From Tyto alba (lineage: Eukaryota > Chordata > Aves > Strigiformes > Tytonidae), in NCBI RefSeq assembly GCF_018691265.1, contig NW_024881300.1, positions 1,011,046 through 1,075,045 of the forward strand: a stretch of 64,000 nt of DNA, given 5' to 3'. The notes under the pieces are model-generated. The model did not search any database. It was not told the origin of the DNA and saw only the letters and a program-made list of their open reading frames with translations. This document shows, one piece after another, positions 36,247-46,740 of the stretch (position 1 is the stretch's first letter; each line of letters starts with the position of its first letter). The translations under genes were made by a program, and so were the position numbers.

Positions 36247-37162
36247 TAGTGTCTCCATTGACACTCTGGAGTATAATGTGTGAATTAGGAAAGTTCTGTC
36301 CATCATTTTCTTGTTGACTTTTTTCCAGCTATAGACTGAATCCATAAACAGAGTGCTGGTTAGTCTTTTTGCTAAAATTTGAATTCTCTTCCACCTTGGA
36401 TGCCTCTTGATTAAAGTCAGACTGGCAAATCTGTGCCACGGAGCCCTCATTTTCCTCACTGACTGTCCTTTATGATGTTTTGCTGTAATCCACGTTGCCA
36501 GTCAGGGCTGAGTCCCTTCCTGCTCAGTGCTGAATGAGCAAAGGTGAACACCATCACTGCCACAAGGATCTTAGAATTTCAGGATCACTTGAAATGAAGT
36601 TTTAAATGCTTCCAAATGCAATGATAGGTTTTTATCCCTAAGGTACCAAGATACAAACCGTACTTCAGGGAAGAGGTGGGACAGAACCATTTTGAACTCT
36701 GCCTTAATAGATTCTAGTAACTTCAGGGCTTTGGTTTCCCTGGTCAGAATTAACTGAGGCAAAATTTTTTGGAAGAGCCTTGCTGCCTTTGTGGACACGG
36801 GACTAAGTGCCTGCGTTCTTAGTTGAAAAGATACGAATGCTTTGGAAAATTTTGCCCCAGACAGTCTTCCATGCAGCTGGTGCTGGGCAGAGGAAGCCAG
36901 CGGCGCCGGAGGAGGGGGAGCTGTGTTGCAGAGAACTGTCCTGTTCATTTCACAAAGGGAAAGACTGTACACTTTGACTGGCTTTCTGATGGAATCCATG
37001 CTGGGGGTGGATTGCTCTTGGTAAAAGCTTGATCCTCCACGCCTGTGCAGTGTTCCCCTCGGGCCCCGCGTGCCCCAAAGGCTCTGGGGCCAGGGAGGGG
37101 AGGCGGTGGCTCCACCGGCCCTCGGAAGAGTAAATGAATTGTAGCAAAGTTGTCCATTCAAC

Positions 37163-37168
37163 AATAAA
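37163..37168 (+). terminator. RSPRY1: Candidate distal poly(A) signal of RSPRY1
   Basis: AATAAA followed within 40 bases by a T/G-rich element. It lies about 390 bases before the CpG-rich ARL2BP promoter. Confidence 0.5.
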
Positions 37169-37333
37169 AACGTCTTGAAGGCTATTTGTTGTTCTTCAGT
37201 TCTTTCGCTTCTGTTGGGAGCCGGGGTTACGAATGTGTAGGTGCCCCTGAGGGCGATGCCGGCAGGCTGTGGAAGCGGGAGCCCTGACTCGAAGAAGAGG
37301 TTGACTTTGAGGCAGAAAGGCAAGCCCAGTGCC

Positions 37334-37335
<2 letters not shown>

Positions 37336-37364
<29 letters not shown>
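37336..37364. repeat. (GT)n microsatellite
   Basis: About 14 GT units, then a short GA run. It lies between the RSPRY1 poly(A) signal and the ARL2BP promoter. Confidence 0.95.
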
Positions 37365-37370
<6 letters not shown>

Positions 37371-37549
37371 GTTCGAGCACAGACTCCTGCCGGGGTGACC
37401 CAAATTATGCCCGGGTTCAGTTGGCTTGGGTGCTCGGCGCTGACCTCCAGCCCTCAGGGGCTTTGTGAGGGGAAACCCCACTTTAATAACAGCGGAGAGG
37501 GCTGAGCGCATCATAGCGGAGCACGTTATTTATGTTTACTTTTTATCTT

Positions 37550-37900
37550 CGTCCTAGGACAGCCTTGCGGTGCCTGGACGGTAAATCGGCCCGGACGCCC
37601 CGCCGGGTTGTAGGGCGCCCACCATGGCGGCGGGCAGCCGCCTCCTCGCCAGGCCCTGCCCGCGCGCGCTCATTGGGCTTTCGGGGCGTGGGCGGGCCCG
37701 CCACGACCGCCTCCGCTCTTCCGATTGGCTGCGGGCGGGGCGGAAGGAAGCGTCTCCCGGGAGACGGCCGGGCCGAGGGGGAGGAGCCGCGGGCCATGGC
37801 GGGGAGCGGCTGACGGCCCTGAGCGGCGGTACGTGCGGGGCAGGGCCGCGACCTGGGGCCGGCTCCGGGCGGGGGGTAAGGGGTGAGGCGGCCCGGGTGC
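37550..37900 (+). promoter_or_regulatory. ARL2BP: CpG-island promoter and non-coding exon 1 of ARL2BP
   Basis: GC- and CpG-dense DNA with a YY1-like ACCATGGCGGC (about 37621), two inverted CCAAT boxes (ATTGG near 37672 and 37725), GC boxes (GGGCGGGGCGG near 37733) and a perfect 16-bp palindrome at 37751-37766. There is no TATA box. A good donor (GCGGCG/GTACGTG) at 37829 suggests that a non-coding exon ends at 37828. This is the expected TATA-less promoter of a housekeeping or ciliary gene. The start site itself cannot be fixed by eye. Confidence 0.8.
37796..37813 (+). other. Five-codon uORF in ARL2BP exon 1
   Basis: ATG in the strong context GCCATGG opens MAGSG and then TGA, just before the presumed exon 1 donor. 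If transcription starts upstream of it, every ARL2BP transcript would carry this minimal uORF. Confidence 0.4.
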
Positions 37901-38662
37901 CGGGGTTCCCCTTGGGGAGGGACAGGGTTGGGGACTTCGCTCTTCCCGAGAGCCGGGACCGAAAAGGGGCAGGCGAGGGTCACGGTCGTCCCTCCTCCTG
38001 TGCTAAGGGGAAGTGCTGCAGGGCTGGCTCCCACCTTCGGCAAGCTGCTCGGAAGGGCAGCGAGAGGGTGGCCAGCGCAGGGTGTCCCCAGCACAGACCC
38101 AGAAGCCAGCTGGCCCATCTTGGTTAGCCCGGGGGTGCTGTGTGCCCTGTCCGGTGTGATGGGTCAGCAGCTGCTTACAGCCGGGGGCCGAGGGCTGGTC
38201 AGAGTCCCCAGCCTGACACGCGGGTTCACTGTCCAAATCCTGGCCTGTGAGCTCTCTGGGACTGCTTCATCTTATCTGGCTTCATTTTCTCGTGTCTGTA
38301 CAATAGTCATAGATGCTTCAGGAAAAAAGATACAGAGGTCCCCTAAAACCCTTTTACAGAGAGTAACTGCACGCGTGTTTTGAGCCTGTTCTTCAAGCAT
38401 GCAGAGAAAGTTCCTAGATAATTTGAGTTATTAGGGAAAAAAAAATAGCAGTAACTTTAGAAGAAAGTAATTTTTAAATTCCTATGTCTAAAAATTCAAG
38501 ATTCTCTCCTGATTTGAGAAGTGCATGGTAATTTAGCAATTGAATTTTTATTAATGCCAGGTCACATGTTATTCCTTAGTACTTTGTCCAAAAGGAAGAA
38601 ATAGCCACTAACAGGAGCAGCAGAGCAGATTGCCTCTCCTCCAGTCTGGTTATGCAGTAACA

Positions 38663-38700
38663 ATGGAGACTTCTGATGAAGAAAACTTCAGTGTAGCCAT
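38663..38700 (+). CDS. ARL2BP: ARL2BP coding exon 1
   Basis: Encodes METSDEENFSVA plus two bases of the next codon. The ATG context is ACAATGG, which is strong. Two acceptors could open this exon: 38579 (TTCCTTAG) or the more pyrimidine-rich CTCTCCTCCAG ending at 38644. Donor GTGAGT. Confidence 0.85.
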
Positions 38701-41700
38701 GTGAGTATGTTATGTTCTGTGTCAGATTTTCAGTAAGCTAATTACTAGTTGAAATATTTTGATAGAAACATAATTACACAAATTAATTTAGACCACACTG
38801 ATTAGCAGATTCTGCCTCTTAGGAGAACAAAGGTACAGAATGCAAAGCTCCAGGGCGGGTTAACATTAGTTCAGAGTTTAGGTGAAGTCAAACTAAATTT
38901 AACCACAATGAGCATGGCCCCAGATAGCCTTGGCTAAATGATCAAAATAAGCCCGGTGAGACTGAAAATTTGTGTGTTCATTTTGAAACCAAAATTTCTC
39001 CTTTTCAATAGCATATGTATTGCAGATTCTAAGGGACTATTCCTCTGTGTTTGAATGTGCTCCTTCTACACATGAGACCTTTTACAGGTGGCCTCAACCA
39101 AGTTTTACACTGGTAAATGCTAAGATGCTGCTTTGCTCTATGTTTGTCTATCATACTCATCTCCTAAAGCTTGTGGCAGAAGAGAACACGTGCCTGTGCC
39201 TTTCTTGGTCTGGTTCATAGATTTAGTTCTTTTAGTCTACAGGCTATCACAAATGGCTATGTGCCTGGGTGGCTTTGGCAGCACAGGTTATGCTGGCCTA
39301 GACTAGACATGATGAGGTGACAAAAGCTTAAACCACAAGATTTGTGAATGCGTGTTTCTTCAGGTGTGTTGTATAGAGAGATTGAGTCCCTACTATTTTG
39401 GAACAGTTAAAATTCCATGATTTGTCTCACGAGCTTTAAACTGGGGTTTAAATGAATGCTTTATTTTTTTTGTTGCTGTTAAAATAAGCTATAAAGCCAG
39501 TAGTAGCACTGTTTTGGAGGGGGAAAAAAGAGGAGTGGAGATTATCCATAGCAAAATCTCCTCTCTTCGCATGTAAATTGAAAGCGATGAGCCCTATTGC
39601 CTGAAGTCCTAAGTGTGATGCTTGGGGTATATCAGGCTTTGACCGTGCTGTGCCACCTCTTCTCCTGGTGGTGCTGTGCCCTCTGGTGGAACATCATGCT
39701 TTTCCAGTCCCTCACCTGGGCTTTGCTTGTCTCCCAGGGTTTAACAGATCAGAAATGTTGCTAGAACATCATTTGGTGAACGAATGCCTTTTTAAATCAA
39801 ATACCTTTTCATTTTTCCTGGTCAGAATGAGCCCTGCGGCTCATTATAGTTAAACTGTTGTTGGATTGTATAATCTAATATAAACATATATAATTTCACT
39901 GCAATAACTTCAATGAGTTTTTTAAAACTTAGTCTGAAAGAGTGTTCTGTGGTGGTTACTAAAGAGACACTTGAAAGAGATATAGAGAGACATTTAGTTT
40001 CATGTAAATGGTTCTTTTGCTGATCAAAGATAACTGTTTTCTTAAAGACAAATGTCCTATGAGACTTGTTTCCCTCATGTCTGAGAAAAGCCTGTCTTTC
40101 ATCCCCTGGAGAATATAGGAAGAGTTCATCCCCCACTCAAGATGAGCTCTGGATGCGAAGGCCAAGGAGATCCTGTTGATTATCTAATGTGTCTGAACAA
40201 GCTGCACAAAAATAGCTTTAGCAGAGGGATCCAGAGTCTTGAAATGCTGGTACCAAAGGTTTCTTCCCTGGGTGGCTTCACGTCCACAATTGTGTTTAAT
40301 ACTTACTCATGATTGAATGACCTTAGGAGATTATGCCATTTATTCATAGCATGAAGGGATGTTTCATAAGAAAAATATTTCAGCTTCTTCAGTTATATAA
40401 TATTGTATATCCACTGAGTTTAAGTGATTCCGTAAGACCAAGTATTTCAAAATATTCTCCAGAGTGTCTTAGACTTCTGCAATCACCATGTAGAGTTACT
40501 CAGGGAAGAGAGCAGAAGGAGAGCTTGTGGTAGCAGCTGGGATTTGTGGGTTGGAAAATGCTTAATTTGATGTTCTAATTACACCCTCTACATCCTGCTG
40601 CACCAGGACTGGAATTACCTTGACAGTAATGCCAGTAAAACAACATTTATTTTTTCTCAGTTGGGCACTTTAATGGGGGAAAATACAGTAGACGCCTGAT
40701 GAGAATCCCCACGAAGCAGTCTTATCAGTGTTGTGGATTATTTTGTAGGTTGAAACTAGGAAATTATTCACTTATCTTGTAATTACTGGGCTTACTTGTG
40801 TTTAGGCTTTTGTTAACACTTTTTAATTTTAACTTTTATTTCTGCTGTGGTTGAAATATGTATTTCTGTAGTACCTTCTTTCTTTGCTTTCAGCTCCTCC
40901 CCTTCTGACGCAGAGTTTGATGCAGTTGTTGGGTATCTGGAAGATATCATCATGGGTAAGATCTGCAAGTAGTTATAGACACCAAGATGGGTGCTAAACA
41001 TACTGCAAGCTGCTCTTCTGTTAGCAGACATACAGAGCTCAAATAACCCCTCCCTGCTTCACGCAAGTTTTCCTCCCTTTGTTTCTGTGACCCCTAACCT
41101 GGTAGCTTAGTAAAAACATACACAAAAGTCTTTTGTGTGCTGTTTGCACAGCAGTGTGTTTATGAGGTCTTGAAAATTATTCTCTGTACCGCTGCAATAC
41201 ACTGCCTCTTAAACAGTAAAGATACTTGTAAATGTCTCATAAAAATCCCAGAAATCTTTGACTTCTATACTCTCTTATAAAGGGGATAGGAGAGACTGTG
41301 AGAGGTAGCCTTCTATTCCCAACTCTGCCTAAACCTCTCCTGATGTGGTTGTCAAGATATTCTTAGAAGCTGCCATGGTTTGTCCGGGCAATTTACTGTA
41401 GTGCCTAATTGTTCTACTGCAAACAGCCTTTGGTAATCTGTAGCATGAAGCGCCTGTGCAGCAGTTTCAGCATGTTGTTCCTTGTCCAGCCTCTGCTGAA
41501 CACGGAGAACAGTTTATTTTCTCTGTTTCTGCAGCAGCATTGCATAACTGGAGAATGGTATCGCATCTTGCCACTTTTCAAGACTATCCTTCTGAGTTGA
41601 TTTTGTTGCATGTAATTTGCATGTGTGCATACAGCTGTAATGTGGCTGGACCTGTTCATAGCAGGAATGTTGAATAGCACCAATCTCATCGTGTGAGTTT

Positions 41701-44700
41701 AGGCAGTAAAAGATGCTACATTCTCAGGATCAAAATTTTAACTGAGAAGTCAGTGCGTGCAAAAAGGTAGTTTACAAGATGCCAAGACAAAATTCATCAG
41801 AAGCCATCAGCTGCTTCATAAGAACAGCATATAATCTTTTTATCATGGAATCACAGACTGGTTTGGGTTGGAGGGGACCTTAAAGCCCCCCCAGTGCCCC
41901 CCCTGCCCCGGGCAGGGCCCCCTTCCCCCAGCCCAGGGGGCTCCCAGCCCCGTCCAACCTGGCCTTGAACCCTTCCAGGGAGGGGACACCCACAGCTGCT
42001 CTGGGCACCCTGGGCCAGTGCCTCACCCCCCACACAAGGAAGAATTTCTGCCTTACTTCTAATCTAAATCTGCCCTCTGCCAGTTTAAAACTGACCCCCC
42101 TTGTCCTACCCCCACCCCCCTGACCCAGAGTCCCTCCCCACCTTTCCTGTCCCCCCTTTAAGCCCCGGGAGGCTGCTCGAAGGGCTCCCCGGAGCCTTCT
42201 CTTCTCCAGGCTGAACCCCCCCAACTCTCTCAGCCCGGCCCCCCAGGGGAGATGACCACATCCTTCCCAGAGAGATGTAGATTCTACATCCTGTTGCTGG
42301 CTGATGTAGTTGAATCTGGAGAAATGCTAACAAAACTAAAATTCACTGTGTTAGGGTTTAGACAGCTGAGACTGGTGTATTTTAACACTGTGTGTAAGTA
42401 AACTTTATACCTGTTCTGTTGAATTCAGTGGTGGCCCATAATGTTAATTTTTATTATTAATTTTATTTTTTCCACAAGTGGAAAAAAAAAAAAAAAAAAA
42501 ACAAACGTTTAGCAATTGAAAATTAATCGGGCAATTTCATTAATATTTTTTAATTGAAGGGGAAAAAATATTTGAATTCTTGTATGGAAGAGGTATTCAC
42601 TTTATAAAAAAGATACATGTTTTGCTGACTTGAGAACCTGAACAAAAAGGGGTTCAGATTAAATAACGTTATTAATAAAGTCTAAAGCAGGAGGATGTTT
42701 TTGCTAATACTAAGTGTAAAAGGAACTTATGAGAAGTAGCTAGGTGGACGGGTTCATCCCATTCCATTCTGAATACCCAGAGGCTGTCAAAATGCAGCCG
42801 ATAGGCTTCTGCGCTGTTGTTTCTCACCCTTATCTGAAGTTGTTTCGTCTCCCTCATCTGAAGCAGCGCTGCCCCTGCCCGCAGCCTCGGTCTTCTCGCA
42901 GATGGGTCAGAAACGGTGGCTTGGCAGCAGCTGTGGTACTGGGGTGGCTGACTCTGCATGTGCACAGAGCTCTGTGGTTACAAGAGGGAAGCAGGGGACG
43001 AGTCAATGTGGGGTTTGTGTTACAAAAGGAATGACTAAACTCGTAACTGTATGATGCGTGTTTGTTGTGTCCAGATGATGATTTCCAGTTAATACAGAGG
43101 ACTTTTATGGAGAAGCACTACCAGGAGTTTGATGACTCAGAAGAAAACAAGCTTGTCTATACATCTATTTTTAATGAATATGTAAGATAGATTTTTCCCA
43201 TTTTTCATATGTATTGCTTTTCTATTTTTCGTCAAGGCCAATATCAGGTCCTGTATTCCCCCCTTTATAAAATACTGGGTTTAGATGGAGCAGAGCCAAC
43301 AAACTGCCTGCTGTACTGCTTGCTGTCTCTTTCTGAAGCACAGTCACGATCTGTGAGCAAGAAAGATGTTTTCTGGAGCTTCTAGGTTCCCTTCTCATTG
43401 TTGCACCTGAAAATTTCTATAGATGTTCTTGAAGTTGTGTAACTCTTCTGAATAGAAATTTAGCCCATTGCTGTAGTAAATAATGTATTTAACATGTGTG
43501 CAGAACAAAAGTTGTTATTTTCCAGTTGTATTGAACACTTGCATGCTTAATGCAAAGCATAATTATGATACTATGCCACCCTAATATTCAGTACTATTAA
43601 ATGAATTAAAAATAATTTGTTACTAGGTACAAGTAGTCAGTCTTTGTTCTCACCAATATTCCCAACAAAAATGTTCAGCTCTGTACCTCAGTGGTGGTGT
43701 GAATAATTGAACTAGCAATGCCCAGCTGAGGAATCTGCAGGTGGTTTCCCACTGAGGATAATACAGGGTGTCAATAAGTTGTCAGTGTAAGGAAGATGCA
43801 CTATGTTGAAACCTGTTTCTGAATTTTGTTATGATGTTACAGGGGTGGTTTGTTTGTTTGTTTGTTTGTTTTTCAGATCTCTTTAGTAGAGAAATACATT
43901 GAAGAAAAGTTGCTTGATCGAATTCCCGGTTTTAATATGACTGCTTTCACAATGTCATTGCAGTAAGTCTCTGCTTTGCTTTTGGTTGGGGAGCGGCTTA
44001 TGTGCCTCTCAATTAATTATTTTGATCTAGATTAACGTTTAGGCTTGACAGTTCTCCTTTTAGAATGAGGTTCCTCTTTAATTAAAAAGGAAAAAAAGCG
44101 TTCATACAAGCAATGATTGACCACTTTTCTTGCCTTCAGCATGTCCTGCTAACTCTAAATTTCTGAACTGTCATGCTGAAGTATATTGGGTTTTAAGGGG
44201 CAGGAAGAGAAATCAGAATGAGAACGCTAGAGCATTTTCATAATCATTGTTACTTTGAAGCTAGACCCTTAAAAGGTTAGGTCTCGTTTCTCTTTTTCAG
44301 GCTCTGTGTTGGACACTTAAATAGCCTGGTAGTTTTCAAGAGTCGTGATAAAATGCCTTTATTGCAGTTCTTGTGCAAAACATTCAGAGAAGAGTTTGGT
44401 TTGTCTTAAGCTTTTGCATTTGGTCACTTTAGGTTAACCAACTTCATGAAGAGATCCCTCTGAGAGATCAGTGGTTTTCCCCTTGAATAAGTGTAATTGG
44501 GAACTAGATACCTTAAAGTATTTGAATCAATTTTATTTTTATTTTTTTTTTAAGAAGACATTGGGAAGTTAATGTGAATGCACACAGTACACTTAGACTG
44601 TTTTAAGGTAAAGATCCTTTTGTTAAGAATTAAATAATTAAAAACAAAACAAAGAAAACCCCAGCCCTTGACTGTTAACAAAGTCTTGTTGAAGTAGGCT

Positions 44701-46485
44701 GCTATGGGAGTACAGAGTCTTTCTTCAAAAGTGTTTTCATCAGAAGTCTTCTACTAAGTGTCGTCAGGACAGTCCCTTATTCTCAGGGGATGTGTGTGAG
44801 CATTCTGTGCCTTTCCCCAACCTCTCTCACCTTCCAAGGGACTGTCTAGCTGTTTCAGTGCTCAAGATAAATAAACAGATAAATGCTAGTTGAGTGTTAC
44901 TTCTGTTGATTCACAAGTCAGTTTCTTTGTCTTGTTTTTAAGCACAGATGTGATAGTCTTAGGTCTCGGATTTCGATAAATATAATCTGTTAATGTTCTC
45001 GGATGAGAAATACTGCAGGGTAATATTCAGCTAAAGTTTTGCTTTATGGTAGACCAGTAATAACATTCTTGTTTAAACTTTGATATTGTTCTGGTTTTGT
45101 CCTAGTATCCTTTTTGACCTCATACCATTTTAAAATAACAAATTTACTTCCCAATTTCTTCTCCCTACAGACAGCGTAAAGATGAAATGGCAGGTGATAT
45201 ATTTGATATGCTTCTCACATTTACTGACTTTCTGGCTTTCAAAGAAATGTTCTTGGATTACAGAGCTGTAAGTGTGTCACATTGTTTATTTTCATTGGAA
45301 TAATGGCTGTTGGTTTTGTGTAGCTCTGCCTGAGAGTACCAAAGGTAATATTACTACAGGAGGGAGCAGCATTTATTCAAAGGCTGTACCAGGTCAAAAA
45401 GAAAATAACTTCACTGAGTAGTTATTTAAACTCAACATGCACATTTAATAATTTCTGTGAAACATGAATGAAGCTGGCCTGTAGAGCAGTTCTTCGGAAA
45501 CACAGGCTTTCTGCATCTTTGAATGTTGATTTCCAACTGAATGTAAAGGAACACTTTCTCACTGTGAGGGTGACCCAGCACTAGCACAGGTTGCCCAGAG
45601 AGGTTGTGGAGGCTCCATCTGTGGAGATATTCAAAAGCCATCTGGGCATGGTCTTGGGTGGCCCTGCTAGAGCACAGGGTTTGAACCAGATGACCTCCAG
45701 AGGCCCCTTACCATTTTGACCATTCTGTGATTCTTTTCAGTTTTTGTTTGTTTTTTTTCTCACCGATCCGAAATTAGTTTATTCCATTTGTCTTTCTCTT
45801 CCTCTCTGTCCAGGCTAGAGAAACAAACAAACAAAGGTATTAAGGCTTTTGGATGAGCTTCTTCCTAGAGAAATTAAATAGATGTAAATGCTGCCCAGTG
45901 TCTGTCCAGTCACATTTGACAAAGCAGCAAAACAGTCAAAACTGTTTTCAGAGTTATGCCCTCTGCTGCCTCCCCCCACCCCTTTAGATTTTATGAAAAT
46001 GGAGGCAGGTTGAGGATAAAGAGGCAGTCCGTGTCCCAGCAGCAGGAATGGTTTCAGCTGGGGGTTGCACCTTTGGGCTCTCCTGAGAGGCAAACTGCAG
46101 AAGCCAGGTTTCACTCGTCCCTTGAGCACTGGATGAGCCTGCTGGCTGGGCATTCTTCATCAGATGTAAGCAAGACTGCCCTGCCTGAACGTGCTGCTGG
46201 CAGAGTGACAGCAACCTTACTCCAGGGATTCCTGCAAAGCCTCTGGAAGTTTGGGTTCACATTCAATCGTAGAGGCTCAGGTAACATGTAATTTTGCATT
46301 GATTAGATGCAACAAATAGAATATGTATTGCCTGTTTCATTTTTTGAGCTGCCTATTCCAAAACAGCATTGAGTCATGGATTTCTTTTTCTTCCATGTTT
46401 CTAGGAAAAAGAAGGTCGAAGCCTGGATTTAAGCAGCGGGTTAGTGGTGACTTCATTAAATAAATCATCAATATCCTCCTCCTAG
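38663..46485 (+). CDS. ARL2BP: ARL2BP, ADP-ribosylation factor-like 2 binding protein (BART), 6 coding exons
   Basis: Joined exons: 38663-38700, 40894-40955, 43075-43181, 43877-43962, 45171-45267 and 46405-46485. They total 471 bases (156 residues plus TAG), against 163 in human. All introns are GT-AG and the phases join. The BART domain spans about residues 18-130, with conserved DAEFDAVVGYLEDIIMDDDF, ENKLVYTSIFNEYISLVEKY and GDIFDMLLTFTDFLAFKEM. The protein is known to bind GTP-loaded ARL2 and ARL3, to localise to the cilium base and mitochondria, and to cause retinal degeneration with situs inversus when lost in human. The first 13 residues and the C-terminus (NKSSISSS) differ from the human ends. 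The neighbour order RSPRY1-ARL2BP-PLLP supports orthology. Confidence 0.97.
40894..40955 (+). CDS. ARL2BP: ARL2BP coding exon 2
   Basis: A 62-base exon encoding SSPSDAEFDAVVGYLEDIIM, the start of the BART domain. Acceptor TTTCAG, donor GTAAGA. Confidence 0.96.
41845..42275 (-). mobile_element. CR1 LINE 3' end, reverse orientation
   Basis: A near-consensus reverse complement of CR1: 'tggaatcacagactggtttg', '..ggaggggaccttaaagcc', 'ccaacctggccttgaac', 'tctaatctaaatctgccctc' and 'cttctcttctccaggctgaa'. About 430 bases, 5'-truncated, in the ARL2BP intron between coding exons 2 and 3. It is much less diverged than the 13.65-kb copy, so it is younger. Confidence 0.95.
42482..42500. repeat. Poly-A tract
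   Basis: About 19 A in an ARL2BP intron, not adjoining a recognisable retroposon. Confidence 0.85.
43075..43181 (+). CDS. ARL2BP: ARL2BP coding exon 3
   Basis: Encodes DDFQLIQRTFMEKHYQEFDD, then SEENKLVYTSIFNEY. Acceptor GTCCAG, donor GTAAGA. It ends in phase 0. Confidence 0.97.
43849..43870. repeat. (TTTG)n microsatellite forming a splice pyrimidine tract
   Basis: Five TTTG units run directly into the TTTTTCAG acceptor of ARL2BP coding exon 4. The repeat therefore doubles as the polypyrimidine tract. Confidence 0.85.
43877..43962 (+). CDS. ARL2BP: ARL2BP coding exon 4
   Basis: Encodes ISLVEKYIEEKLLDRIPGFN, then MTAFTMSL. Acceptor TTTTTCAG, built on a TTTG repeat. Donor GTAAGT. Confidence 0.96.
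45171..45267 (+). CDS. ARL2BP: ARL2BP coding exon 5
   Basis: Encodes QRKDEMAGDIFDMLLTFTDF, then LAFKEMFLDYRA, the last part of the BART domain. Acceptor CCTACAG, donor GTAAGT. Confidence 0.97.
45545..45738 (+). mobile_element. CR1 LINE 3' end, forward
   Basis: Reads as the CR1 3' end in sense: 'actttctcactgtgagggtg', 'ggttgcccagagaggttgtg', 'gaccagatgacctccagagg' variants, ending 'tgaccattctgtgattct'. A 5'-truncated copy of about 190 bases in the last ARL2BP intron. Confidence 0.9.
46405..46485 (+). CDS. ARL2BP: ARL2BP last coding exon
   Basis: Encodes EKEGRSLDLSSGLVVTSLNK, then SSISSS and TAG at 46483-46485. The human C-terminus continues about seven residues further with different sequence. 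The acceptor TTTCTAG is acceptable. Confidence 0.93.
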   Translation, partial: EKEGRSLDLSSGLVVTSLNKSSISSS

Positions 46486-46740
46486 AACAGTTTATGTACT
46501 ACTTTCCTTCTCCAGATGAGTGCTGCTGCTTTCATGTGGACATTAAAACACTAAGGGTCGTGGCAGTCAGGGTGCTTCTACACGACGAAAACTCATTCAC
46601 CCTCCTGCCTATACCTTCAGAGGCCCGATCCTAAAAACATCTGTTTGTGAATTCTGGTTGGTATTCAGTGACCACAGAAGAAGACAATTTCACCTCTACC
46701 AGAGTAATTGTTTTTAATAAATACACAGTATTTGTACACC
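46486..46740 (+). other. ARL2BP: ARL2BP 3' UTR (probable)
   Basis: The first AATAAA after the stop is at 46716-46721, giving a 3' UTR of about 250 bases if used. A longer form cannot be excluded. Confidence 0.6.
46716..46721 (+). terminator. ARL2BP: Candidate ARL2BP poly(A) signal
   Basis: AATAAA in an A/T-rich setting, followed about 30-40 bases later by a GTGGCGTGTG stretch that could be the downstream element. Confidence 0.55.

Larger units (their letters stand above)
34635..37185 (+). other. RSPRY1: RSPRY1 3' UTR (probable extent)
   Basis: No coding exon follows the stop. An ATTAAA at 35142-35147 offers an early poly(A) site. The first AATAAA is at 37163-37168 and is followed by a T/G-rich stretch suited to cleavage. 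The human transcript also has a long 3' UTR, so the distal site is the likelier main end. The stretch contains a poly-A run at 36225-36246. Confidence 0.55.
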
